A stretch of 64,000 bases of DNA, taken from NCBI RefSeq assembly GCF_963678635.1, contig NC_087062.1, positions 560,001-624,000 of the forward strand. The letters run 5' to 3'. The DNA comes from Symsagittifera roscoffensis. Lineage: Eukaryota; Xenacoelomorpha; Acoela; Convolutidae. Positions 1-10,683 of the stretch are shown in pieces (position 1 is the first letter of the stretch; each line of letters starts with the position of its first letter). The notes under the pieces are model-generated. The model was not told the origin of the DNA and did no database searches. It saw nothing but the letters and a program-made list of their open reading frames with translations. The position numbers and the translations under genes were made by a program.

Positions 1-1
1 C

Positions 2-1304
2 ATGACGTGGGCCAGTACGTGGGAAATGATGAACAGAACACTTGAAGCATTCGCAACAAGGAACACAGACTCAAATGACAGCAGTGGCAAATCCCAGAAA
101 ATTTTCAAAAAACCTAAGGAATTCAAAGACGATTCAAATGGTTGCATTAATACATGGGTTGAGGTAATGAGACTACATCTAGAACAAGATAACTTGAATG
201 ACGGAAGGCAGGCCTGCACGGCAACACTAAGCAATTTAGAAGGCACCGCACTAAAATGCGTGTTAGCAAAGAAAGAGGAGGAGCGTGATACAGCGGAAAA
301 AAACCTTCGAGATACTGTTGAACCGATTCGGATCAAGGATGAAGGTTCATCAAGCGATGATGAGATTTGAAAAAAAAAGACAAAGGGAAGACGAGTCAAT
401 CGATCGGTTCCTGGATGATCTTGAGAGCTTGAAAAGAAGAAGCGACCCGGAAGAATCGACGAACAGAAGAAACTTCAGCATCGCTTCAAAATTCGTTGAC
501 GGGATGAGAAGTGACGACTTGAGAACGATGCTGGCAACGTATTATACACTATCAAAGGATAATGTACCGACCCCAGAAGAGATGAGACAAAAGTCAAGAG
601 AGTACATGTTAATGAAACCAAAAAAATACTCATACTCAGAAAGGAGGAACATGCAAGGGGGGAGCCAGCCACAAAGGTCGTCATGGTACAAGCCTAGAGA
701 CGACATGGACAAACGTACGTCATGTGCCAATTGTTGATCAGCGGATCATCATATGGCGGGTTGCACGACATACAAGCATGACATGAACAGCTTGGAATAC
801 GCACCAGAGGAAGAGGACATGAATCAAACGGAGGAACATCAGTTTTACAGTGGCTTCATCATCAAGATAGGCGCGAGGTGTTTTTTTTGCAATCAAGAAG
901 GCCTTTTTAGGATGGACTGATCTTTATTTTGGGAGGCGGTGAAGAATCAGAATCACCCGAAACACAAACTAGCACTGGCCGCAGTACAAAATAATAGGAA
1001 CAGACAAGCTGAAAACGACTTGAACAACAAAGACGCATCGGGTGGCGAATTATCAACAAAGACAGTAAAGGCCGCGGGGGCCGAGAAGAGAAATTCTGTA
1101 GAGATAAACTACGAGAGGGCGGCTGCAGAGGCGATCAACAAAGTGAAGCATGACTTGGCGACCAAAGAAATTGAACAACGGCTGAAACATGAAATAGAAA
1201 AACTGAGATTGAATGAAAAAATCTGTATGAAAAGACCAGAACCACAGACCGGAGAGAACTCGCTGAGTTGGGGCAATTGCAACAACTCAAAAATGGTGAC
1301 TTGA
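2..1304 (+). pseudogene. gag (capsid and zinc-knuckle region) of the gypsy element
   Basis: The first 300 bp read in one frame and the rest (285-1304) in another, so there is a frameshift near 290-300. The capsid-like part is helical and charged. A CCHC zinc knuckle spans about 715-765 (C-X2-C-X4-H-X4-C), but a TGA at 735-737 falls inside it. A second cysteine pair (CFFCNQ) follows near 880-900, then another TGA near 918. The last part (939-1304) is lysine-, asparagine- and glutamate-rich and probably coiled coil. Family knowledge: Gag packages the element RNA, with the knuckle binding nucleic acid. The window start cuts the true N-terminus or the preceding ORF. Confidence 0.7.
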
Positions 1305-1340
1305 AAACCATTTGGCATCACGAAAATTGGGGCAAGAATC

Positions 1341-2306
1341 ATGTCAATAATCACAGTGGGCGGCCACGAAATAACAAGAAGTGAACCGAGTGATCAGATA
1401 ATAATGCACATAGATGTGTACGCGGATTACTTGAGTGCAACAAGTTCGCAAACTCCTTCTAGAGTTTTAGGAGCATTACTCACGAAAGGTGGTAGTAAAT
1501 CAGTTCGCAAAGACAACAGATACACAGAAGCCTAGGGACCACATGAGGTCATGTTGAATATAGATGGTATAAACATCTACACAAAAACTATGAGAACATG
1601 TGATGAGGATCTAGCCGGGCAAATCTATGTTGGTAGAGAGGAACTAAAAGTGAGATCCATTTCGATGGAACAATTGATCTTAATAATTCGATGTTCAGGA
1701 TTGAAAACCCGGAAAGCAAGTACCTAATTAAACCGATGAATTTGATTATGGCGAATGAAAATAAGGCTTCTGTTTTCTTGAGTAGGAGGGTTAGATTGAA
1801 AGTGAATGATGCGGCAATAGTAAATATACGGATGAAAAACTATGATGAACTAAGCGACAACAAACAAGTATGTAGAGTACCCAATCCAAATAGTCAAAAG
1901 TGCTGCTATTTTTGGAAGATCCTTCTCAATAACCAAGAGTGGCCTCTGCATCAGTGTCTTGCTGAATACTCTTGATATATCAATCACAATCCAGAGGGGG
2001 AGGAAGCTAGGATACGCAGTACCCGTGAAAACTAGATAAGAAATGACTGAAAATGGGAAAGAAAATGAAGTTCTTGATTGCCCAAACCGCAGGGATAAAA
2101 TTTGTATCTTGAGACGATTGAAGAAAATAAATTGTTCATCAGGTCTTGTGAAGTCACTTAAGTCAGAGACAGGCGATGGCCTGTCTAGCTGTTCGAATTG
2201 TCCAGAAAGACCCACGCTAGAGGAATTGGAAATGGACAAACCAGCATTACCAGATATTGATTATTTAAGGGGAAAAGCTCGAAGCCATCAAGGACGTTCT
2301 AGATAG
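1341..2306 (+). pseudogene. Region between gag and RT (protease position), degenerate
   Basis: Three short open stretches (1341-1535, 1691-1975, 2043-2306) lie where the aspartic protease and the protease-RT linker of a gypsy element should be. I cannot find a clear D-T/S-G active site, so the protease assignment rests on position only. The stretch 2043-2306 is acidic with several cysteines. Stops and frame changes separate the pieces. Confidence 0.4.
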
Positions 2307-2507
2307 GAATCAGGAGGGTTTTGGAGACATAAGGCAGACATTGGATGCTGCAAATTTGTTGAATATGAAGAACCGGCAGTGCCGCATAGGGAGGGGGCGA
2401 GGCGTTTGACCCCAAACAAATCGGATACTTGTAGAAAAGAGATAGAGACCCTACTAGAGTATGACATTGTAGAACCATCCAAATCACCGTGAGCGCGTGA
2501 AGTAGTG

Positions 2508-3130
2508 ATGGCTAAAAAGAAAGGAGACCAACTAAGGTTTTGTTGTGACTTTCGATATCTGAACTCCGTCACGGTGAAGGAAGCCTATACCATACCTAGG
2601 ATAGACGAGAGTCTCTCAAAATTTGGTGACGCAAAGTTTTTCAGAACTCTTGATCCAGGGTCGGCCTAATGGCAGGTGCCACTGAGGAAGTAAGACATGG
2701 ACAGAACGGGTTTTGCATGCGAACTGGGAATGTTTCAATAGAAGAGGACGCCCTTTGGCCTCTTCAGTGACACAGTTACCTTCCAACGACTAATGGCACA
2801 AGCGCTATCAAGGGTAACAAAGAAATATGGCAATTTAGCCATGTGCTACGGAGATGACGTGGTGATTGCATCCCCTACACTGGGGGACCACATTGAATGA
2901 CTGGACGAGGTGTTTGCTAGTATAAAGAGAGCAGGACTGAAAGGCAAGCCATCGAATTGTGAGATTCTCAAGCACTCGATCAAATACCTGGGAAGAATGG
3001 TGGAAAAACATGGTATTATAACAGATCCAGAAGTGGTAGAGGCAATACTGACTTGGAAATTGCCAAAAACAGAACACCAGTTGATGAGCTTCTTGGGTTT
3101 CGCAAACTACTACAGGACGCGGCAGAGGAA
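2508..3130 (+). pseudogene. Reverse transcriptase domain, four in-frame stops
   Basis: One frame carries a recognisable gypsy RT: FCCDFRYLNSVT and PRIDESL near 2,535-2,610, the catalytic YGDD box near 2,850 (CYGDDVVIAS), and the end-of-palm segment with SIKYLGR and LMSFLGFANYYR. In the same frame stops sit at 2667-2669 (TAA), 2691-2693 (TAA), 2739-2741 (TAG) and 2898-2900 (TGA). All other motif residues stay in frame, so the decay here is by point mutation and not by indel. A functional RT would copy element RNA into cDNA in the cytoplasmic particle; this copy cannot. Confidence 0.88.
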
Positions 3131-3580
3131 TCGCGGCATAGGAATCGTTTCAAAGAAAAAAAGAGAGAGCTGTGCGAAGCACCAGTGCTAGGTATGTCCA
3201 TGGAAAAGGCAATATACGTGCTGGACACGGATGCATCGATGGTAGCGATCTCTGGAATACTCCACCAAGAACAGGAGTGGGACGGGAAGACAGTCTTGAG
3301 ACCAATAGCTTACAAGAGCAAAGTCTTGAGTGATACAGAGATGAAGTACGGCGCACCCAAAGCGGAGATGATCGCGGTAGTCACCTTTGTAGAAAAATAT
3401 AGGGCATACCTGGGCAGCGAACCATTCAAGCTTCGAGTCGACAACAGAGCAGTCAGTTGGTTAAAAACGTACTCAATGAACCAGAGCTACATTGGGAGAT
3501 GGCTAGTGCGCCTGGATGGCTACAACTTGATTATTGAGCACAGAACAAGGGACAAACATCAAAATGCTCAGACAGCTTGA
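3053..3580 (+). pseudogene. RNase H domain of the gypsy pol
   Basis: This 175-codon open stretch holds the RNase H1-type acidic residues: LDTDAS near 3,222-3,240, the glutamate in PKAEMIAV near 3,360-3,375, and RVDNRAVSWL near 3,436-3,465. The trailing GYNLIIEHRTRDKHQNA is the usual end of this domain. It is in a different frame from the RT, so a frameshift lies near 3,115. The end overlaps the next open stretch by a few bases, again in another frame. Confidence 0.85.
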
Positions 3581-5137
3581 GCAAGAAGATGGAATTTTAC
3601 GAGAGACAGGAGCAAAAGAAGGCCAACAGGCCGGAAACTAAAGACGGTTTCTCATTTATGGACAGGGAAACTTATGACAGTCTTCCACTCACCATGTGGC
3701 TTGAAAAGTCGTTGAAACCAATAGAGGACAATCCCGAGCTGCCAGCTGAACATGAGGCGAAAGAAATTTTCATGAGAAAGACAGGGATGCCAATGGAAAT
3801 GACGCTCAAGTCGAAGATAGTGCGAGAGACACTAAAAGCAAAAAACTACGACCTCGGTGAAGTTGAGACAAGAAAGGTGACGTTAAGAGAAGATCTGAGC
3901 AGACTACTCGAGAAAAAAAGCCAAAGATAAACCGGTAGTCCGGAGCAATGCTAAAGACAAACAGGAAATCACCACATTGAAAAGAGGGGAAGCGGCTCAT
4001 GGCGAGGGCTCAACCATAGGCAAGCAACCTGACGACAAAGAAGTTCTGCGGACATTGGTCGAGAAGATTCCAGATGACATACTAAGACAGACTACGTTTC
4101 GGAAGAAGAAAGTGACATTCAAAAAGGAAGCCGAACAGCTAGGACCAGATCAAGAGTCCGGGGAGTGGTCGAAATCAGAAGTAGACAGTGAGGAAGAGAA
4201 TTTTTCCGGGGAGTCGGAAGAAGGGGAGAATGACTCAGAGAAGAATGGTGATGACCAGGACAGTCTTTGCCTGATATTAGCAGAAGAGAAAATGAGGCAC
4301 CACGACAGGGAACTACAAACAGACTCTTCCACAGGGACTTACAATCTAGAGCAACAGGATGCGTACAGAGGAGAAGAGCTTGAGAGCATAGCGGTGTCAA
4401 GGAAACCCTTCAGGGAGCTATCGTGCAACTCAAATGTCAGGACGAACCTGGAACCGGATGATGACAGGGAGGTCTTGAGAAGGATAGTTTGCGTAAAGCT
4501 AAAAGAAGACATCCACAGCCCCAGAGAATTGAATGGTCGAATGATGGTTTTGAAGGAACACGTCAAAGCGAGATTTAGACTATCGTATCTGATACGAGCC
4601 CAGAAGAATGACAAGATGACGGTCAACATCTCCAAATTGATCCGGACGGGAGCCAACGAGAAAGGAGACCTGGAGGGGGATACTTACAAGATCTTGAGCC
4701 AGCTCTACAAGGAGAGAAGGGACTTACTCTATCACACATCTGATGGTGTGGTAGCTTGTAGGAGGAAAAATGAGGAGAAGATATCACACAAGCATAACCT
4801 CATCATTTTACCACAGCTATACCAGACGGAAGTGTTGTTCCGATCGCACGACCAGATGGGACATCAGGGGATAGACAAGGTACTACAAAGAATACTACCC
4901 AGGTTTGATTGGCCAGGGTTGCGAAAGGCTTGCGAAAGGTGGGTGAACGCATGCTTTTCGTGTTTGCAAGTGAAAGATTCTAGGAAGATGAAATTCCCAC
5001 TTAAGTTCGTGGAAAGCTCGGAGTTTAACGAGGTCGTGCAGATAGATCATCAGAAGATCTGCATGACCGAATTCGGATACAATCAAATACTAGTAATTAT
5101 AGACCACTTCACGAAACTTGCAGAAGCGGTACCATAG
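3577..5137 (+). pseudogene. Long acidic pol linker plus integrase zinc finger (repeat copy 1)
   Basis: Open stretches 3577-3930 and 3977-5137 encode an unusually long linker between RNase H and integrase, about 350 residues rich in Glu, Lys, Asp and Ser. The integrase N-terminal HHCC finger follows (HDQMGHQGIDK near 4,850-4,882, then CERW and CFSC). The start of the catalytic core (VVQIDHQKI, first catalytic Asp, near 5,035) comes next. The frame ends in a stop at 5135-5137, in a 15-bp duplicated sequence (GAAGCGGTACCATAG twice) where copy 1 is joined to sequence that belongs near 7,715. Confidence 0.75.
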
Positions 5138-7000
5138 GAAGCGGTACCATAGGAGAATCGTTTGTACCACAGAACATGGAAGGACTAGAGTAACTACTGG
5201 TGGAACCAGCATGTGAGGTGAACAAAAAAGGCACCAGAGAGAAGAATGACAGCAACGAGGACGTGAGCATGGATGATAACGAGAGGAACTTTCGCGGAGT
5301 TGGAATGATCCAGAATAGAACGAAGTACCAAAGTTGACAGAACCAGACCAGCCGATGACCACATGTACGAGGAAAGGCGACCGCAAACGGACAGGCGGCA
5401 TGAGATACAAGGGGTATGGTGACGACCTCTTGATTGACAAAATAAGACCAGATGAGATAAATGAGGAGTTGGTGAACGTGGGCTAGCTGAACACGTCAAA
5501 GCGAGATTTAGACTATCGTATCTGATACGAGCCCAGAAGAATGACAAGATGACGGCCAACATCTCCAAATTGACCCGGACGGGAGCCAAGGAGAAATGAG
5601 ACCTGGAGGAGAATACTTAAAAGATCTTGAGCCAACTCTACAAGGAGAGAAGGGACTTACTCTATCACACAGCTGATGGTGTGGTAGCCTGTAGGAGGAA
5701 AGATGAGCAGAAGATATCACACAAGCATAACCTCATCATTTTACCACAGCTATACCAGACGGAAGTGTTGTTCCGATCGCACGACCAGATGGGACATCAG
5801 GGGATAGACAAGGTACTACAAAGAATACTACCCAGGTTTGATTGGCCAGGGTTGCGAAAGGCTTGCGAAAGGTGGGTGAACGCATGCTTTTCGTGTTTGC
5901 AAGTGAAAGACTCTAGGAAGATGAAATTCCCACTTTAGTTCGTGAAAAGCTCGGAGTTTAACGAGGTCGTGCAGATAGATCATCAGAAGATCTGCATGAC
6001 CGAATCCGGATACAATCAAATACTAGTAATTATAGACCACTTCACGAAACTTGCAGAAGCGGTACCATAGGAAGCGGTACCATAGGAGAATCGTTTGTAC
6101 CACAGAACATGGAAGGACTAGAGTAACTACTGGTGGAACCAGCATGTGAGGTGAACAAAAAAGGCACCAGAGAGAAGATGACAGCAACGAGGACGTGAGC
6201 ATGGATGATAACGAGAGGAATTTTCGCGGAGTTGGAATGATCCAGAATAGAACGAAGTACCAAAGTTGACAGAACCAGACCAGCCGATGACCACATGTAC
6301 GAGGAAAGGCGACCGCAAACGGACAGGCGGCATGAGATACAAGGGGTATGGTGACGACCTCTTGATTGACAAAATAAGACCAGATGAGATAAATGAGGAG
6401 TTGGTGAACGTGGGCTAGCTGAACACGTCAAAGCGAGATTTAGACTATCGTATCTGATACGAGCCCAGAAGAATGACAAGATGACGGCCAACATCTCCAA
6501 ATTGATCCGGACGGGAGCCAAGGAGAAATGAGACCTGGAGGAGGATACTTAAAAGATCTTGAGCCAACTCTACAAGGAGAGAAGGGACTTACTCTATCAC
6601 ACAGCTGATGGTGTGGTAGCCTGTAGGAGGAAAGATGAGCAGAAGATATCACACAAGCATAACCTCATCATTTTACCACAGCTATACCAGACGGAAGTGT
6701 TGTTCCGATCGCACGACCAGATGGGACATCAGGGGATAGACAAGGTACTACAAAGAATACTACCCAGGTTTGATTGGCCAGGGTTGCGAAAGGCTTGCGA
6801 AAGGTGGGTGAACGCATTCTTTTCGTGTTTGCAAGTGAAAGACTCTAGGAAGATGAAATTCCCACTTAAGTCCGTGGAACGCTCGGAGTTTAACGAGGTC
6901 GTGCAGATAGAACATCAGAAGATCTGCATGACCGAATCCGGATACAATCAAATACTAGTAATTATAGACCACTTCACGAAACTTGCAGAAGCTGTACCAT
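4556..7000 (+). repeat. Tandem triplication (unit about 932 bp) inside pol
   Basis: The sequence beginning GAACACGTCAAAGCG occurs at 4556, 5489 and 6421, spacings of 933 and 932 bp. Units 1 and 2 each consist of the integrase finger region followed by about 340 bp that match 7,715-8,050 near the end of pol. They therefore look like a tandem duplication of 4,556-8,050 with an internal deletion, then amplified. Unit 3 continues into the ordinary integrase core. Units 1 and 2 share the same junction, so they come from one event and not from independent insertions. Confidence 0.9.
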
Positions 7001-7720
7001 GTCAGACGGCCTCAGCGGAAGAAACTTGTGATCATTTGATAACGCACTGGATATCACGATATGGTTGTTCGATTACATTCCAGTCGGACAATGGTAAGGC
7101 CTTCGTGGGGACCTGACAAAAGAACTGATGAGGAGATCCCATATTGCTCAAGAGCATTCAACAGGCTACCATCCTCATACTCACGGATTAGTGGAGAGGC
7201 AGAACAGAACTCTGGTGAACATGACAAGGGTATATTGCTCGAGATACATGACAGACTGGGACAAATTTCTCCCAAAACTGGTAGAGCGTTTAACAGCACG
7301 CAGCACTCAACAACAGGGATCAGTCCTATCATGATGTTGACTGGCAAGGAGAGATTAATGCCCTTGACATTCTTCTATCGGGAATACGAATGGAAGAAGA
7401 CGTCGCCGCAGGCGTACGTGAAGGAAGCGGTCAGGAGACAAGTAGAACAGAACAAGCTCCGTAGAAGGATTACGGCGCAGGCACATATGAGACAGCTGAA
7501 GAAGTACGATGCGAAAATACTTCAGGCGAACCCGTATGCTGTGGGACAAAACGTCTGGGTGTTCCAGAATGCCATACCCCAGAAGGGACTAAGATGTTAC
7601 TGAAGAAATGGAGAGGACTGTTTAACAGAAGTACACCAGCAGGGTCGGTTCCATCGCTTGAGTACAGGGCGTGCGGCGCACTACGAAAATCTGAAACCTC
7701 ACGTCCCATCTCCGGAGACT
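6559..7720 (+). pseudogene. Integrase catalytic core and C-terminus (repeat copy 3 onward)
   Basis: Copy 3 carries the HHCC finger, then the core. The first acidic position reads QIEHQKI, where copy 1 has QIDHQKI, so the first Asp of the DDE triad is Glu. The second Asp (QSDNGKAF, near 7,080-7,105) is in the same frame. The Glu region (HGLVERQNRT, near 7,175-7,205) lies in a second frame, and the C-terminal part to 7603 in a third. A GPY/F-like tail ending in HYENLKPH-type sequence is near 7,680-7,710. This is a retroviral-type integrase, catalytically dead by frameshifts. Confidence 0.8.
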
Positions 7721-8426
7721 GGTTTGTACCACAGAACATGGAAGGACTAGAGTACCTACTGGTGGAACCAGCATGTGAGGTGAACAAAAAAGGCACCAGA
7801 GAGAAGAATTACAGCAACGAGGACGTGAGCATGGATGATAACGAGAGGAACTTTTGCGGAGTTGAAATGATCCAGAGCAGAACGAGGTACCAAAGTTGAC
7901 AGAACCAGACCAGCCGATGAACACATGGACGAGGAAAGGCGACCGCAAACGGACAGGCGGCATGAGATACAAGAGGTATGGTGACGACTTCTTGATTGAC
8001 AAAATAAGACCAGATGAGATAAATGAGGAGTTGGTAAACGTGGGCTAGCTCGTAGCCGATGAAGAGTGGCAGATCATCAAGGACAGCGAGAATTCCTTGC
8101 AAGAAGACTACACCGTACCGGAACGAGAAGTAGACCTGGAGCAAAGCGAGATAGAAAGAGGGGAAAATACAAACCCGAGGGTATTGGAATGGATGCATAA
8201 CCTTCAGACTGACGAAAAGGAGGCGGAAAATATCCAGCAAGTCGACGTGTCAGCAATGAAACATGTGAAGACAGGAAATCCAATATTTGGTTGGACAGCC
8301 TCCGACCCGCCGCTAGAAATACCACCGGATAGCTTGACCCCAGCACCATCGACGGGGAGTGGGGGTAGGACTTACCCACACCGAACATTTGATGATAAAG
8401 AAGCTCAGGGAAATAAGATAGACTAA
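7721..8426 (+). pseudogene. Post-integrase tail, acidic and proline-rich
   Basis: After the integrase end, about 7,721-8,050 is the source of the sequence also found in repeat units 1 and 2 (FVPQNMEGL-type reading). A 109-codon stretch (8097-8426) then reads through acidic residues into a Pro/Ser/Gly segment. I recognise no domain. It leads directly into the macro-like domain and may be the linker of one polyprotein. Confidence 0.45.
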
Positions 8427-8430
8427 GCGT

Positions 8431-8961
8431 TTGCACCTGGATCAAGTGGAAGCTGAGCCTACCATAGGAAGAAATTTCAAGACAAAATTCGAGATACCGA
8501 TTGAATATTCAGAGAATATCCTGATCACAGACAGCGACTTCATTTTGTCAAATAGGACTAGTGCGATCTGCATAACAGCGGACATGAGCTTCCACACGAG
8601 ACTGGAAGCAGACTTTAAAAGAAAATATCAGAACGTGAAACTTCTCTTTAGGCAGAGACCAGGGTTAGGAGGAATGGCTGCACTTCCTCCTACAGTTTCA
8701 CACTTTCCTGGTAAAAATCTGTGCTTTTTGGTGACGAGGATCAACGAGAGGAACACGATAGACCCCGAGCACATATTGTTGGCACTGAGGAGGTTGAGGG
8801 ACTTCATGATCGAAAGAGGGATACGAGAGGTCTCAATGCCGGTGGGTCTCAACAGGGGCAGGTTGAACCCTAGGCAACTATACGCCATCCTGCACGTGGT
8901 CTTTGCAGAAACGGAGATAGTTGTGCACCTACACAAAAAGTACTACCTGAGTATCGCCTGA
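8431..8961 (+). CDS. Macro-domain-like protein at the 3' end of the gypsy element
   Basis: This uninterrupted 176-codon stretch reads ILITDSDFILSN, then an alternating pattern that ends with a strand-helix-strand unit (LCFLVTRINER, then HILLALRRLRDFMIERGI, REVSMPVGLNRGRLN and EIVVHLHKKYYL). This resembles the C-terminal half of macro domains, which bind or remove ADP-ribose. The open frame starts after a TAG at 8419; the listed start is a TTG, so no AUG is implied and it may be part of a longer polyprotein. It is the only unbroken domain of this element. The glycine-rich ligand loops are not clearly conserved, so binding activity is uncertain. Confidence 0.5.
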   Translation: MHLDQVEAEPTIGRNFKTKFEIPIEYSENILITDSDFILSNRTSAICITADMSFHTRLEADFKRKYQNVKLLFRQRPGLGGMAALPPTVSHFPGKNLCFLVTRINERNTIDPEHILLALRRLRDFMIERGIREVSMPVGLNRGRLNPRQLYAILHVVFAETEIVVHLHKKYYLSIA

Positions 8962-9011
8962 GCTTTGAATGGACATGGAAGTCTTGATTTAGGGGCACAA
9001 GGTTCTTGAGC

Positions 9012-9031
9012 GAGGTAGGAGGGGGCACGAG
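9012..9031 (+). other. Candidate polypurine tract
   Basis: GAGGTAGGAGGGGGCACGAG, purine-rich, lies shortly after the last ORF and directly before the presumed LTR, where plus-strand DNA synthesis of a gypsy element would be primed. Confidence 0.55.
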
Positions 9032-9431
9032 TCATGTAGATGAATTTTATTGTAATTGGCATGACAATTAAATTCTGAAAAATTAATGGTGCTAAAACAT
9101 AAAATGAATCTGCATGTTTTTAACATCTAAATTGAATCAATTTATTGGGTTTGTTATGATATTTACTTAAAAGTTTTAATGGGGGAGGTTTAGGCTAGGC
9201 ATGAGCAAAACATCTTGGTCTAAAAATGAATTCTATTTTCAGATTGATTTGCAAATTGAATTGACAATCAAGCTACACTTACTCGAAAAAAACAGGAGAG
9301 ATCTCGAACAGTTCTTCACTAGCAGTACTAGAGGAAGATATTTCTTGAGTTTAACTGGGAGGGTGTTTCTTGAGTTTAACTAGGAAGGTTTTTCTTGAGT
9401 TGGTTTGGTATAAAATAATTCTTGTGTTTGT
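9032..9431 (+). repeat. Presumed LTR (3' LTR of the first element, 5' LTR of the second)
   Basis: This AT-rich, non-coding stretch lies between the polypurine tract and a primer-binding-site-like sequence. It contains three short direct repeats of TTTCTTGAGTTTAACT type at about 9,340-9,400 and a TATA-like TATAAAAT near 9,410. Only one copy is visible, so the limits are inferred from PPT and PBS and not from a pairwise match. Confidence 0.5.
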
Positions 9432-9449
9432 TGGTACGTGAGATCCCTT
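9432..9449 (+). other. Candidate primer-binding site
   Basis: TGGTACGTGAGATCCCTT starts with the TGG expected to pair with a tRNA 3' CCA and sits 15 bp before the first ATG of the next internal region (9464). The matching tRNA was not identified. Confidence 0.45.
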
Positions 9450-9463
9450 GAGAAGAAGCAACG

Positions 9464-10278
9464 ATGGCGGATTGTTTCTGGCAGTCTATGCCAGCAGCAT
9501 TCGAAATAGGTACCCTCAATGGACTATACAAGCGATTGAGGGACCTTGATTTTACACAAGTGGACGAAAGGCTGGTGGTGATGTTGAATGCCATCCTGCA
9601 ATTGGAAACACAAGGCGAATGCAGAGAGTCAGCAACTGAAGCCGTGTTGATTGTGCACTGCACTTCAGAGGGAGTATCAAATCAAGAGCAGACCAGATGG
9701 CTATCCTGGAATGTGGATGGAGGCCTGAGAGGACATGACCTTACGAGAAACCCTGGCTTGATCAGTAACACGGAAAATGGAGCGGGAGAGTTTCCCCTTC
9801 CAACCACACCGCCAGCGGGAGCAGGGACTCAGTCCACAAGTGAGCCACTGCCGATGTTCCACCGCAACAAACAGAAGAGTCGTATCCGGATCTCGGCAGC
9901 ATGAAGAGAGAGTTGGAAAGGGCCCAAAGGGAACGGTACAAGGCCATTCTGGATAGGGACCAGGCGACTCTTGAGAGGGATCAAGCCAAGCTTGATGGCG
10001 AGCAGGCAACACTTGAGCGAGATAAGACGATTCTTGATCAGGATCTGCTGATGGCAGAACGAGTGCAAGAGCAGAGGCTACAAGAAAGTGTAGCCAATTG
10101 TGATCAAATAAAGTCAGAATTGGAGCGGCTACAAAGGAAGCAGCAAGGAGAAAAGGAGGACTACGACGGAACCGGCTGTCGCAAGCTCGAGACCAGAGTC
10201 CCGGATGGAGGTAGACGAGGCTCCTCGGGCGGGCGGGCGGTCAGTTCAACCTGGACCGTGTGGCCCAAGAACACATGA
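9464..10278 (+). pseudogene. ORF1-like protein with coiled coil, start of second LTR element copy
   Basis: An ATG at 9464 opens 146 codons. The stop (9902-9904) overlaps an ATG (9901-9903) in the next frame, which continues to 10278. The first part is mixed; the second (from about 9,905) is a heptad-like run of repeated (L/I)xRDQAxLERD-type segments, clearly coiled coil. It begins 15 bp after the candidate primer-binding site, so it looks like the first internal ORF of an LTR element. Whether the one-base frame change is a decay event or a programmed shift cannot be told here. A further short open piece follows at 10295-10519. Confidence 0.5.
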
Positions 10279-10683
10279 ATGAGGGCCTGGAAGCATGGAC
10301 AACTCACGAGCCAGTGCCTACCTGCGCAATTTAGAGGCAAACCCAGTTAGGCTTTTAATGGAAATCTTGCTGCCGGGGTCGACTCCCAGTTCAAGCGTAG
10401 TAGTCAAACCGGGACGGGCACGTCACGCCTCAGGGAGTTGCAAGAGTGGTCGCAGTCAAGGGCTCGCGAGAATTCAGCACGATAAGAGCGACCTCCCACA
10501 TGGAGAGACCACCCAGTGAGGAGTGTGATAATCGCAAGCTACAAGAATAACACAGACGGTGCCTATTACAGGCATAATCTGATAGATTGGACATTGGAGC
10601 AACGCGCAAGGAGGGATGCCTTCCACGACGCTTCTTGGGCTGAATAATTCACACAGCCCAGGATACCCGCGCGTGCAGTCCAC

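Larger units (their letters stand above)
1..9431 (+). mobile_element. Decayed Ty3/gypsy LTR retrotransposon, 5' end outside the window
   Basis: Gag, RT, RNase H and integrase coding remnants follow one another on the plus strand in the order typical of Ty3/gypsy (RNase H before integrase), ending in a polypurine tract and one LTR near 9,032-9,431. Every domain is broken by stops or frame changes, so the copy is dead. Two things are unusual: a 932-bp tandem triplication inside pol and an extra macro-like domain after integrase. The 5' LTR and the start of the internal region are not in the window. The domain order and motifs are seen; the LTR limits are inferred. Confidence 0.88.

Noticed and set aside
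4119-4400. Minus-strand Ser/Pro-rich ORFs in the gypsy linker
   Set aside because: Antisense shadow of the Glu/Lys-rich pol linker.
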